Shown here: one piece after another, positions 1 through 11,175 of the stretch
How positions within the stretch are numbered: the first letter of the stretch is position 1
How the letters are laid out: the number at the start of each line of letters is the position of its first letter
Source of the DNA: Zea mays
Lineage: Eukaryota; Streptophyta; Magnoliopsida; Poales; Poaceae
Assembly: GCF_902167145.1 (NCBI RefSeq)
Contig: NC_050099.1
Location: forward strand, 9,252,434 to 9,316,433
DNA length: 64,000 bases
Direction: 5' to 3'
Notes under the pieces: model-generated
Told to the model about the DNA's origin: nothing
The model's database searches: none
Seen by the model: only the letters and a program-made list of their open reading frames with translations
Made by a program: the position numbers and the translations under genes

Positions 1-3000
1 AAACCCCAGGTATGGATGAAATCCTTGTTCCTCCTTGTAATTATGTGCTTTTGAAGGTTGTGGATCATGGGGATTAAAGGATTAGAGGTTGGATAAGATG
101 TGGGGTTAGGTTTTGATCTCGAATTTAGTTTTCTACGAAATGGCAGATTTGACAGTTTCTGTTCATGCCAGTTTTCCGTGGTCTTAGTGGCCTCAAAAAA
201 ATGAAAAGTCTGTATTTGAGTCCTAGATAATTTGTAGATCTTTCCGTGTCCATGAAGAACAACTCAATCGGACATCAGATCAGAAAGTTATTGCAGTTTG
301 ATTATAGCAGTTTTTAGTCTCATAATTCTGTGCAGAATCTGTTCTCTTAAGATTTAGGCAATTTTATCAACAGAATTCAACCTTGTGTTTGTAAGAAAAG
401 TTGTAGGTAATATCATAAGTTTTTCTGATTGTTAAAGAGTGCATTCATATGAATTATAAAACTCCAGTTATGTTTGTTTTACTATGGCTGTTCCTGTTTG
501 CCTGACAAAAATGAGCGGGTCTGTTCACTGGTAGGTTTCATTAGGTAAATGGCCGAATTGGCTCTTCCAACTATGAAGTTCTTACTGCCAGTAGAATTTG
601 ATGATTTTTAGTTGAGTAGTTTGTGAGATATAGATTTATGAAGTTAACTACGCTATTGTCTGAAATAGATTCAGTCAGTTATCTTGTCAGATGTTTTAGA
701 ACTTATTGATGGCAGAATTTAATTATCATTGAATACCGAAGTTGTAGCGTATTATGTGTGGATACTCCTAGATTATTTGTTTGATATCACCACTGTTATA
801 ATTTTAATGATACAAAATTAACAAATAGTGCTCCTGTTGTATGGCATGTGGTTTAGAGTGGGAGGCTTTCCACCAGGTCTTGGTTTCAAGTGTAGGAGCG
901 ATTTGTTGATTGTTGGCAAATGTTTGTGAAATATTTGTACTAAGTTTTATGCCCGCTAGCAGGTGGCTACACTCCAAATCATGCCTAGTACATTTCTTCT
1001 TCTTCGATGAAGGCAAGTGAATGTAGCGGTTGTTGCTTCCGTTCTGACCTGTTGTTTCTATTGCCTACACTACAATATTGAGAAGTATTGGATTCTTTCA
1101 TAATTGGACTCTATGGTGATGCTTTACTTGCTTGCATTATACTGATGCTCAATCATATATTGATGATGATTATGATTCGAGTATGGCTCTGTAACACCCC
1201 GGGATCCACAAACACCCCAGAATGCTACTAAACTACACATCTAACATTCGTATATAAAATTTCGACAGCATCTCCTTTGAAAATTGCATAAACAGGGAAG
1301 CAACAAAGTATAAATAGATATCATGATAAGAAAACATAATAGGCATTAATAGTCTGCTAGCAATGGGAAGACAACCATAACGGCATGAGCTAAATTAACC
1401 AGTGCGCCCAACTAGTTAGAAACAAACATCCTTTGACAAGAAGCTTCTAATTAAATCATGACTGCGCCTAAACAGCGTTATTATAAGAGTGAAGGTGGAT
1501 GTGCTGCTACTTCCCACTTCCCTTGATGAGCAACAAGCACCTGCATTAAGTAATGCAAGAGTGAGATGAAACATCTCAGCAAGCGAATTATTTTGATGAG
1601 ATATTTAAACCACAAATTGAATTCATCAACATTTTAAAAGAGTCACAATTAAAATAAGAAATACTTATAGATATAGAACTCAGTAGTCCCACTATAACCA
1701 ATACCATCTCATTTCCTCGAACAACCACAATATGTTCTATAACACTTCCCTGCGTCAACAATATACCTACAAATATCACTTCAATTTATGCATAAGAATG
1801 CAATGTGTAGGTACTCTATCTTCATACCTCTGAGGGTATAAAACCACATCATCTGCAAATATCACTTCAATGAATTCATATGAATGCAATGCATATGTCC
1901 TCTGCCTTCATACCTCGAAGGGTATGAAGCCGCATCGTACCCCTCCTCGGGCAACGTACGATGCTAAATTGTACCAGTACGGTCGGACCATAGGTCACGA
2001 CAAAACTTCAGATGCAAATGAGTCATGCAATGTATATGGCATGCTGCATTTATCAATAAACTTCACTTTCTTCAGATACAATACAAACCTCAAATAATAC
2101 TTTATTTACCTTTAGATACAATACCAACCTCAAATAATACTTCATTTACCTTTAGGGGTGTGAATTAATCTCATAAATCATACTCGAATCATAATCATCA
2201 TCAATATATGATTGAGCATCAGTATAATTCAAGCAAGTAAAGCATCATCATAGAGTCCAATTATGAAAGAATCCAATACTTCTGAATATTAGAGTGTAGG
2301 CAATAGAAATAACAGGTCAGAACGGAAGCAACCACTGTTACATTCACTTGCCTTCATCGAAGAAGAAAAATGTACTAGGCATGATCAAGAGTGTAGCCAC
2401 CTGCTAGCGGGCATAAAACTTAGTACAAATATTTCACAAACATTTGCCAACAATGAACAAATCGCTCCTACACCTGAAACCAAGACCTGGTGGAAAACCT
2501 CCCACTCTGAACCACATGTCATACAGCAGCAACGCTGTTTGTTAATTTTGTATCTTTAAAATTATAACAGTGGTGATATCAAACAAATACTCTAGGAGTA
2601 TCTACACAAAATACTCTACAACTTTACCATTCGATGGATAATTAAATTCTGCCATCTATAAGTTCTAAAACATCTGACAAGATAACTGACTGAATCTGTT
2701 TTAGACAGCAGCATAATTAACTTTCAAAATTCGATATCTCACAAACTACTCAACCAAAAATCATGAAATTCTGCTGGAAATAAGAACTTTTATCCCTCTA
2801 CAAAAGTCTCCATAGCTAGGAGAGCCAATTCGGCCATTTACCTGATGAAACCTACTTGTGAACAGACCCGCTCATTTCTGTCAGGCCAACAGAAACAGCT
2901 ACAGTAAAACAAACATAACTGGAGTTTCATAATTCATATGAATGCACTCTTTAAAAATCTGGAAAGGTTATGAATTTATCTACATCTTCCCTTACAAACC

Positions 3001-4762
3001 CAAGGTTTAATTCTGTTGATAAAATTGCCTAAATCTTAAGAGAACAGATTCTGCACAGAATTAAGAGACTGAAAAACTGCTATAATCAAATTGCAATAAC
3101 TCTCTGATCTGATGTCCGATTGAGGTGTTCTTCGCGGCCACGGAAAGATCTACAAATTATCTACGACTCATATACAGAATTTTTATTTTTTTGAGGCCAC
3201 TAAGACCACGGAAAACTGGTATGAACAGAAACTGTCGAATCTGCCATTCTGCAGAAAACTAAATTCGAGATCAAAACCTAACCCCACATCTAATCCAACC
3301 TCTAATCCTTTAATTCCCATGATCCACAACCTCCAAAAGCACAAAATTACAGAGAGGAACAAGGATCTCATCCATACCTAGGGTTTCCCCAAGAAATTCT
3401 GCAAGAAGAGATGGGGAAGAACATCTCCTTGATCCTCTCTTCCCCTTCAATTCAACATGCTCCTCCTCTTCTCGATCCTTCTTGTGCGGGGGAGATCTAG
3501 AGGGAGGAGGAAGCCGTGGAGAGGGGTTTCCATGGGAGGAGAGGAAGGCCAGCCCAAGGGGAAAGGAGGGAGGGGCGGCCAAGTGTGGGAGGGGGGGAAG
3601 GGGTGGCGGCCAAGTAGGGGCAAAAGGGGGAAAAGGCCATCACTAGGGTTTTCTTTGCAGGAGAAAAGAAGCGACACCACAGATGACTCCGACTTAGCAT
3701 CCAACGGCCCACAACCCTTTTCCCACATCCACGCACTGAAGATCAACCTTTGGCAATGTTTTTTTGGGATATTACAGGCTCATGAGATTAATTCACACCC
3801 CTAAAGGTAAATGAAGTATTATTTGAGGTTGGTATTGTACCTGAAGGTAAATGAAGTATTATTTGAGGTTGTATTGTATGTGAAGGAAGTGAAGTATATT
3901 GATAAATGCAGCATGCCATATACATTGCATGATTCACTTGCATCTCAAGTTGGGTCGTGACCCATGATCTGACCGTACCGGTACAACTTAGCATCGTATG
4001 TTGCCCGAGGAGGGGTATGATTTGGCTTCATACCCTTAGAGGTATGAAGGCAGAGGACATATGCATTGCATTCATATGCATTCATTGAAGTGATATTTGT
4101 GGATGATGTGATTTTATACCCTCAGAGGTATGAAGACAGAGTACCTACACATTGCTTTCCTATGCATACATTGAAGTGATATTTGCATGTATTGTTGACG
4201 CAGGGAAGTGTTATATAACCTATTGTGGTTGTTCGATGAAATGAGATGGTATTGGTTATATTGGGACTACTGAGTTCTATATCTATAAGTATTTCTGATC
4301 TTAATTGTGATTCTTCTAAAATGTTGATTAATTTAATTTGTGGTTTAAATATCTCGTCAAAACAATTCGTTTGCTGAGATGTTTCATCTCACTCTTGCAT
4401 TACTCAATGCAGGTGCTAGTTGCTCATCAAGGGAAGTGGGAAGTAGAAGCACATCCACCTCACTCTCATAATAACGCTGCTTAGGCGCAGTCATGATTTA
4501 ATTAGAAGCTTCTTGTCAAAGGATGTTTGTTTCTAACTAGTTGTGCGCAGTGGTTAATTTAGTTCATGCTGTTATGTTTGTCTTCCCATTGCTAGCAGAT
4601 TATTAATGTCTATTATGTTTTCTTGTCATGATATCTATTTATACTTTGTTGCTTCCCCATTTATGCAATTTTCAAAGGAGATGTTGTCAAAATTTTATAT
4701 ACGAATGTTAGATGTGTAGTTTAGTAGCATTATGGGGTGTTTGTGGATCTCGGGGTGTTACA
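1..4762 (+). mobile_element. LTR (outer copy, left end outside window), split by a same-family solo LTR
   Basis: The plus strand at 1-1189 and 3777-4762 together matches the copy that begins at 62050. It ends in GGGGTGTTACA at 4762, where PME-unit sequence resumes. The matching copy begins TGTAATATCCC, so the family has TG...CA termini and an LTR of about 2.58 kb. The first roughly 400 bases lie outside the window, so I cannot tell a solo LTR from the end of a complete element. The ORFs in it are low-complexity and not conserved between copies, so I treat none as a gene. Confidence 0.8.
1190..3776 (-). mobile_element. Solo LTR, inserted in a copy of its own family
   Basis: The 2,587 bp segment starts TGTAACACCCC and ends GGGATATTACA. 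Read on the minus strand it is the same sequence as the outer LTR. It is flanked by a perfect 5 bp direct repeat GGCTC (1185-1189 and 3777-3781), which is the target-site duplication. No internal retrotransposon region is present, so it is a solo LTR. Its insertion creates two nested inverted-repeat pairs: 1-1189 with about 2175-3390, and 1190-2170 with 3777-4762. Confidence 0.88.
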
Positions 4763-5192
4763 CATCGGCTGGCTGACTTCTTGGCCGGACGATGGAAATT
4801 AACTTAAGTCAGCTTCACCACTAAAAAAATAGCACTGACGGTTGATAATGGAATCCGTCTATAAAAAAATGCACCCCACTGTGCAGGTTTTGGTGTAAAG
4901 CAATCCCCGTGCATCGTCATCATCAACACACTCGGGAAAACTATATGTAGAATCCATAAATGAGAGGGAAAAGAACCCGTGCAGAAATCTTTTTAATTTA
5001 CTAAATCTTTTTGGGAATCTTTTTCTTTACTAAATAGTTTTGGGGGAACATTATCCTTTAGTAAACTACTAGGAGGCTGACATGAAGGGCCCTTCTTCCC
5101 TGATCCATTCTTCTTGCCCCATGCCAGCCCCAGGGGTGGTCGATCTCGTCGTGGGCACATGGCTGGCTTGATCGGGCAGGGCGGGGCGGGCC

Positions 5193-5200
5193 TATATATA
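5193..5200 (+). promoter_or_regulatory. TATA box of PME pseudogene 1
   Basis: TATATATA lies in a GC-rich context about 115 bp before the ATG at 5316. It is conserved at the same place in units 2 and 3. The core promoter therefore looks intact although the reading frame is not. Confidence 0.55.
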
Positions 5201-5315
5201 TGCGATGCTGCTTCTGTTGCCTAGCGAAGACGCACACAAAGGTAAGTGTGTAAGGTTAGGAGCCAGTGTACCATCACATCAGATCAGATCGATCGCTCGC
5301 CGGAGCTTATAGGGG

Positions 5316-6599
5316 ATGGTAGGCGACGTGAGGAGGTGCGGCCTAGGCCTGGCCATGGCAGTGGCCCTGATGCTCGCTGCGCTGGTTGTCATTGCAAGCG
5401 GCGGCGTGGAGACGAGGCAGAAGCTGCCTGCTGGCAATGGTAGTGACGACGACCACTCAGTCGTTTATTAGCCACCTGTCCAACATCATTGATCCGCCAG
5501 GGAGCTAGCCTGCGCATGCTGATGCTGTCGTGGTGAAGCGGTGCGGCGGCGTCGCTGCTCCACCGCCTTGCTACACCAGCATCCAGGCAGCCTTGGATGA
5601 CGCACCACAAGAAGCCGAGGAGGACAAGTACATCGTGCATGTGCTCTCTGGCGTCTACGACGAGACCATCAACATAACAAGAAGGAACGTGATGCTGATC
5701 GGCGATGGGGTCGGTGCCACCGTCATCATAGGGAACAAGAGCAATGCAACTGGCATCCCCATGAACATGACAGCGACAGTGAGTGAGTAACTCTGGCGAT
5801 CTATATTTCACTGTAGTTGAGTTGTCATGCATGCATACTGTAAATCAGAACTATTAATTTGTTGCTGCTGCTGTAGATGCCTTGGGTCATGGCTTCATAG
5901 CACAGAACCTGACAATCAGAAACATGGCAGGGCCGGAAAGGAGGTAGCACATGGTGCTAAGGTCACATTCGAACAAGTCGGTCAACTACCGTTGCAACAT
6001 GGAAGGTCATGAGGACACCTTATACGCGGAGAACGGGATCCAGTTCTACCTACTGACCTTGATCTGGGGCACCATGGACTTAATTTGTGTTTGGCAATGC
6101 CCAGGCCATGTTCCAAAGCTGCCCGCTGCTGGTGCGCCGCCCACCGAAAGGCAAGTACAATGTGCTGACGGCGTAGGGTTGCAACAACGCCAGCCGCGAG
6201 TCCGACTTCTCGTTCCACATGTGCACCATGGAAGCGGCGCCGGGAGTGGACCTCGACGGCGTGGAGACCTACCTTGGCCGTCCCTATAGGAACTTCTCCC
6301 ACGTCGCCTTCATCAAGAAGTCTCTCAGTCGTGTGGTCAGCCCCAACGGCTGGGTAGCGTGGAACATGAACAAGGTCGTCGAGGATACCACCTGGACCGT
6401 CGTCTACCTGGAATACGACAACGACAGCGCCGTTGCCGCCACGTCCAGCCACGTCAAGTGGCTGGGCTTCCGTGTCCTAAACGCCGCCGCTGAGGCGGCC
6501 GCGTACAAGGCGGACACGTTCATTAACGCGAGCAAGTGGGTCCCTGAGCCTATCCAGTACAACCACACCCTCAGCGCGGCGCCACCGCCGTGCGCCTGA
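5316..6599 (+). pseudogene. Pectin methylesterase pseudogene, copy 1 (gametophyte-factor-type PME)
   Basis: PMEs de-esterify cell-wall pectin. Exon 1 (5316-5782) begins with a hydrophobic signal peptide (LGLAMAVALMLAALVV), has no PRO-domain-sized region, and reads into the PME fold with GVYDET (the GxYxE motif). A GTGAGT...TAG intron follows (5783-5876). Exon 2 (5877-6599) shows GFIAQNLTIRN, GHEDTLY (usually GxQDTLY), LGRPY (usually LGRPW) and GWVAWN. Disabling changes are a frameshift plus stop near 5467-5470, TAG at 5506, TAG at 5945 replacing the Gln of the QAVAL-type motif, a 4 nt surplus at the GTVDF motif (about 6080-6087) and TAG at 6174 in the TAQG motif. The last 126 codons are open. 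It belongs to the same family as copies 2 and 3. Resemblance to maize ZmGa1P/ZmPME3-type genes is from memory. Confidence 0.88.
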
Positions 6600-7209
6600 T
6601 AGTGCTCCGCTCGGCACGCTTAATTTAGTACTTTACTACGCAGGCTGGCGTTGTGACTCGAGATCCCACCACCTTATTACTATGGCATTGTATGTCTCTA
6701 GTATCCAACCATGCATTATTGTGTGAATTAAGGCATATTATGGCATGCATGACGTCATATATATCGTGTATTCATGCATCTACTTGGACCTCTACCTCTA
6801 TCTACCATTTCTCTACCGTTATTGTACGTACTCTCTCTGTATGTATGTCTATATATATAATATGTATCCTCGATCTATATAAATGGATTATATTTATCAT
6901 TATTTCATATGAGGTAATACACACAAGTAATTGTTGATATAAGCTCTACACAAGTTGGTAATAGTACTGCTATATATAAGTAAGTCACCGGCCGGTCGAC
7001 AAAATTTATACAATAACACAACTGTGCAAATAGATTTTAAAAAAATATTTGCTAGTATAAATTTTGACTACGTTGGTTGCTGTGATTGGCTGCGCGGACA
7101 CACAAATCGATCAGAATTCTTATTGCAGTGATAACATTTTAGTTTTATGCGGTGCATAGGACCCAAAAAAAATCAAATTAACTACAACATCATATCCACC
7201 TTCTCTCAT

Positions 7210-7253
<44 letters not shown>

Positions 7254-7846
7254 TTGGCAAGAGCTAATTAAATATGTGCAAAGCCAGCCAGACTGCCTGT
7301 GGTTGCATTGGATGATATGCCACCCGCTGTAGCACGAATGCATGCATGATGGAGCTTCTCTAACCAGTAGAGTTTCTGGCCGGGGGCTGAGCAGATATGG
7401 AGCAGGGATAGTAGTAACGTGCAGTGCACTAGCGTTTTCCGAAAGCTGTACGTGTCATCGATCTGTTGGCGCGCGCGCACAAACACGTACGTACGTAGAA
7501 ATGCATGACAAGCTAGCCAATAGTCTTGGCAACTCCATTGGCCACCACGAGGTTCTCGGTTGTTGTGCCTAGGCAGTACATAGAGTTCTTTCTACTCTCA
7601 CAATCAACCTTACAAATATTTTAGAAAATCAGCAAAAAGTAGGCAATGTGCTCAAACCTTGAATCAGCAATTAATGTATTTTAGTTTGAATGCACCCACT
7701 TTTAACTTGGATCTGCTACTGTTGTTTCGGCTAGGATAAGGACCGACAAAAGTGATTAATTCCCTGTTGCCGGGCCCACACACTAATCCCTGTCGATATT
7801 TATTCTTGTGGGTATTTGAAGAGGCCAATGAGAGTTATTCAATCCC
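6600..7846 (+). other. 3' flank of PME unit 1, no gene
   Basis: Non-coding sequence is shared with 54368-55597, 57457-58010 and 61243-62049. It holds the TA microsatellite at 7212-7251 and nothing else I can name. Small ORFs here are not conserved in the other units. Confidence 0.7.
7212..7251. repeat. (TA)n microsatellite in unit 1
   Basis: An uninterrupted run of about 40 bases of TA sits in the 3' flank. The same site is about 14 bases long in unit 2 (54990-55003) and about 118 bases in the unit-4 remnant (61837-61954). Confidence 0.95.
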
Positions 7847-8273
7847 CATCGGCTGGCTGACTTCTTGGCCGGACGATGGAAATTAACTTAAGTCGGCTTC
7901 GGCACTAAAAAATAGCACTAACGGTTGATAACGGAATCCGTCTGTAAAAAATGCACCCCACTGTTCAGGTTTTGGTGTAAAGCAATCCCTGTGCATGGTC
8001 GTCATCAACACACTCGGGAAAACTATATATAAACTCCATAAATGAGAGCGGAAAGAACCCGTGCAGAAATCTTTTAATTTACTGAATCTTTCTAGGAAAC
8101 TTTTCCTTTACTAAATCGTTTTGGGGGAACATTTTCCTTTACTAAACTACTACGAGGCTGACATGAAGGGCCCTTCTTCCCCGATCCATTCTTCTTGCCC
8201 CGCGCCGGCCCCTGGGGTGGTCGATCTCGTCGTGGGCACATGGCTGGCTCGATCGGGCACGGCGGGGCAGGCC

Positions 8274-8281
8274 TATATATA
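8274..8281 (+). promoter_or_regulatory. TATA box of PME pseudogene 2
   Basis: TATATATA at the position equivalent to 5193 in unit 1, about 115 bp before the degraded start codon region. Confidence 0.5.
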
Positions 8282-8396
8282 TGGGATGCTGCCGCTGTTG
8301 GCTAGCGAAGACGCACACAAAGGTAAGTGTGTAAGGTTAGGAGCCAGTGTACCATCACATCAGATCAGATCGATCGCTCGCCGGAGCTTATAGGGG

Positions 8397-8826
8397 ATGG
8401 TACCTCCTCCTAGGCCTGACCATGGTGGTGGCCCTGATGCTTGCTGCGCTGGTTGTCGTTGCAAGTGGCAGAGCGGAGACGAGGTAGAAGCTGCCTGCTG
8501 GCAGTGGCAACGACGACGACCACTCAGCCATTCTTAGCCGCCTGTCCAACATCATTGATCCGGCGGGGAGCTGGCCTACGCAAGCTGATGCTGTCTTAGT
8601 GAAGCGGTGCGGCAGCGTCGCTGCTCCGCCGCCTTGCTACACCATCATCCAGGCATCCCTGGATGACGCACCACAAGAAGCTGAGGAGGACAAGTACATC
8701 GTGCATGTGCTCTCTGGCGTCTACGACGAGACCGTCAACATAACAAGAAGGAACGTGATGCTGATCGGCGATGGGGTCGGTGCCACCGTCATCATATGGA
8801 ACAAGAGCAATGCAACTGGCGTCCCC
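8397..8826 (+). pseudogene. PME pseudogene copy 2, exon 1 5' part
   Basis: The original ATG (8397) is followed by a deletion of about 20 bp relative to copy 1, so the frame is recovered only from the internal ATG at 8422. A CAG-to-TAG stop is at 8485. This copy keeps TGG (Trp) at 8572 where copies 1 and 3 have TAG, so it preserves the ancestral state there. From 8599 it reads cleanly through GVYDET until the CACTA insertion in the codons after NATG. The remainder is at 53531-54367. Confidence 0.88.
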
Positions 8827-9370
8827 CACTATAGAGATATGCTTATTTAAGATGCACATTTGAAGACGGATATCAATGCATTTTATAGAAGCGTCTTTTA
8901 TCATATGATGATAAGTAAGGTAAGAAAATTTGTTGGAGATCCGTCTTTGATAAAGGTGTGTTTTGAGACAGTTACATCATAACAAATGTCTTATATTTAT
9001 TTAAGACCGATTGTTATTGAAAACATTTCAAATAAATATATCTTTTGAGTCATTAAGATTGCAAGAATTGTCTTAGATTTTGGTTAGTATATTAGACACT
9101 TCTGTATATGAATCCATCTCAAATAAGGCATGAACAATAGTGTTTAATGTAGAGGCTTTTGAGGTGTCTAAAGGGGTATTTGCAAAAAAAATGTGGAGCT
9201 GTCTCTCCGTAAAGAGACACCTTTGGCTCGTAACCCAAGTAGCAACAGACGCCTCACTTACACTGTACGAATTTTGTTGTCTGTTCTAAAGATCCGATGA
9301 TGTATAAACACATTTACTTCTGTATTTATTAATAGGCTACATTTATAGACACTCCATTGTATAATAGAGT

Positions 9371-9881
9371 TAGGGCTGGGCATTCGGTCTATTAGGGTAA
9401 TTCGGTTCAGTCTATTCAGGTTTTTGAAATTTTGGGTTCTTAAAAATGAGAACCGAAAATTTCAAAATAATTTTAGGAATCGAACCCTAATAGACCCACA
9501 ATTTTGGTTCGGTCTATTTGGTCCACCGAATAGACCTAAATAGTAGAGAGACTAGTATATTTTGTTAAAATATAAACAATGAATAATTAATTGGAAGTAC
9601 TATTATTGCAACAAGTGTCTATAAAAAATAGCATACAGAGATATATATACTATCGTTAAGATGATATCATAATTTTTAGCTAATAAGTTCATAAATCATA
9701 TAATCATATCATCACATATTAAGGGTTTTTATATTTTGGGTTATTCGATCTATTCGGGTTTTAAAGGTTAGGAACCGAACCCAAACCCATACCCCGAAAT
9801 ATAGCACATATAGGAACCGAACCCGAACCCGAATAGGTTCGGTTCGGGTTCGGGTTTCGGTTTTGAAATGTCCACCCCCTA
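9371..9881. mobile_element. Small non-autonomous hAT-type element
   Basis: The 511 bp segment begins TAGGGCTGGGCATTCGG and ends GGACA-type sequence complementary to TAGGGGGTGGACA. It is flanked by a perfect 8 bp duplication AATAGAGT (9363-9370 and 9882-9889), the hAT signature. The interior is rich in GGTTCGG/CCGAACC repeats. No coding capacity. Confidence 0.85.
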
Positions 9882-9889
9882 AATAGAGT

Positions 9890-10530
9890 CTCTTAGTTGT
9901 CTATTATGCTTGGAGAACCATTTTGGTGTCTCTCCACTATACACGCCCTAAAGAGATTATTAGAGTCGTCTAGACTATAATAAATATCTTAGATGCTAGT
10001 GAATATACTAGACACTTCTAAATATGAATCTGTCTTCGTATGATGTTTATGATAAGATGTATTGTGAAAAACATAGTAAGGGAAAAACATAGTAAATTAT
10101 TTTGCTTTAATTTGATGAGATATATGATATAAAATGTAAAACTTATCTCTGCAACTTGATATAGATGGTAGAATGAACCACATACGGCCTCGATCATTAA
10201 TATGTCATACATTAGATCTAAGTTATTATTTTTCTTTAATTTCTATCATTTATGTACCAAGGGATTTAGGAAGGTATATCCATCGTATGCTGAATATATG
10301 AAAAAATTCATTGTCAAACTCCAAAAACCTAGCCACTTTAGAGATTCGGACTAAAAATCCAGCATCTAAATGATTGCTTCTAATCTCTTTTATTAAAAGG
10401 AGACACAAATTGAATCTCTTTCTATTAAGAGCCTCCTCCACAACTCATGCATCCCTGGTTTAACGACACGTAGTAGGCTTCTTTGTTGCTGTGCGTAGCA
10501 GAGCAGACCCTTTTGTTGTTGTGCATGGCC
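9890..10530. other. CACTA-1 interior, no gene
   Basis: AT-rich sequence containing a diverged repeat of the subterminal motif (compare 9965-10030 with 9070-9120, both reading TATACTAGACACTTCT-like). I see no coding feature. Confidence 0.5.
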
Positions 10531-10539
10531 CACATCTAA

Positions 10540-11175
10540 CACCCTTCCCACGCAACACACACCTCCAAGATCCCGTTCTCCCCAAACCTCACCTCTGCTG
10601 ACCCCATTGCCGCCGCGGGCCACCACGATGGCGCCACAACCGCCTCTCTATACCACTTCCATGGCCTCCATTTAATCCTCCGCCAACTCCCCACCTCCTC
10701 CAGCACCGCATCCACAGTGGCGGGCTACTTTGACATGTATTCCGACGAACCCTACTACTGATCCGGGCCCAGCCGCCACCAACAGCAATGCCCTCAACTC
10801 CAGCCCCCTCTGTGCGCGTAGGAGCACATGGCCCTCAACTCCAGGCCTTGCCGCTCGCCACCAGAAGTTATGGTAGACGCAGCCCACCGGCTAGTTCCAT
10901 GCTGCCGCCGACGCATGGCTACCGAACGACCCCATCGAGCCGCCCATGCCACTCTCCGAGGTGCGCGTCAACCCCTACCTACTGCACGCGGCCTTCAAGT
11001 GGCACAACTGTGACCTCAATGACGACACGCTCCTCGCTTCTTGCCCACAGCTACGTCGAGGACGATAAGAATATGTTCCACTTAAGCTTCTTCCTGGCCT
11101 TCCTCTGCTAGGCACTTTAGCCAATGTCCTTCTTCCGGGCCTCGCACATCGGCGTTGTTCGCGCCAGCTTGTAGC
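10540..11175 (+). pseudogene. GC-rich host-gene fragment carried by CACTA-1, identity unknown
   Basis: A sharply GC-rich island stands in AT-rich transposon sequence, with coding-like plus-strand stretches. One frame at about 10933-11060 reads SEVRVNPYLLHAAFKWHNC, and another ends SYVEDDKNMFHLSFFLAFL before a stop at 11109. A possible donor (GAAG/GTATGG) follows at about 11178. Frames are interrupted and I cannot name the parent gene. Such islands are typical of genes captured by transposons. Confidence 0.4.

Larger units (their letters stand above)
4763..7846 (+). repeat. PME tandem repeat unit 1
   Basis: The unit begins CATCGGCTGGCTG directly after the LTR. The same sequence recurs at 7847 and, slightly altered, at 55598. 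It holds about 550 bp of 5' flank with TATA box, a two-exon PME pseudogene and about 1.25 kb of 3' flank. All units have the same orientation. The original upstream junction was removed or masked by the LTR insertion at 4762. Confidence 0.9.
7847..8826 (+). repeat. PME tandem repeat unit 2, 5' part
   Basis: This repeats unit 1 from its first base (CATCGGCTGGCTG) to the middle of PME exon 1, where the CACTA element starting at 8827 interrupts it. The unit resumes at 53531. Joining 7847-8826 to 53531-55597 gives about 3.05 kb, matching the 3,084 bp spacing between units 1 and 2. Confidence 0.92.

Noticed and set aside
3310..3804. Overlapping ORFs in the left LTR that recur at 61965-62370
   Set aside because: Frames are not kept between LTR copies and show no domain. 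They are LTR sequence.
4763..7846. An intact, functional PME gene in unit 1
   Set aside because: Open stretches are long, but the stops at 5506, 5945 and 6174 and the frame changes cannot be bypassed by any intron I can place.
8121..8393. 90-codon ORF upstream of PME copy 2, with a counterpart at 55918-56148
   Set aside because: It covers the promoter and TATA region of the PME unit and is absent as an ORF in unit 1. Not a gene.
8596..8904. Minus-strand ORFs antisense to PME exon 1 (also 5389-5832 and 5982-6452)
   Set aside because: Shadows of the GC-biased PME coding strand.
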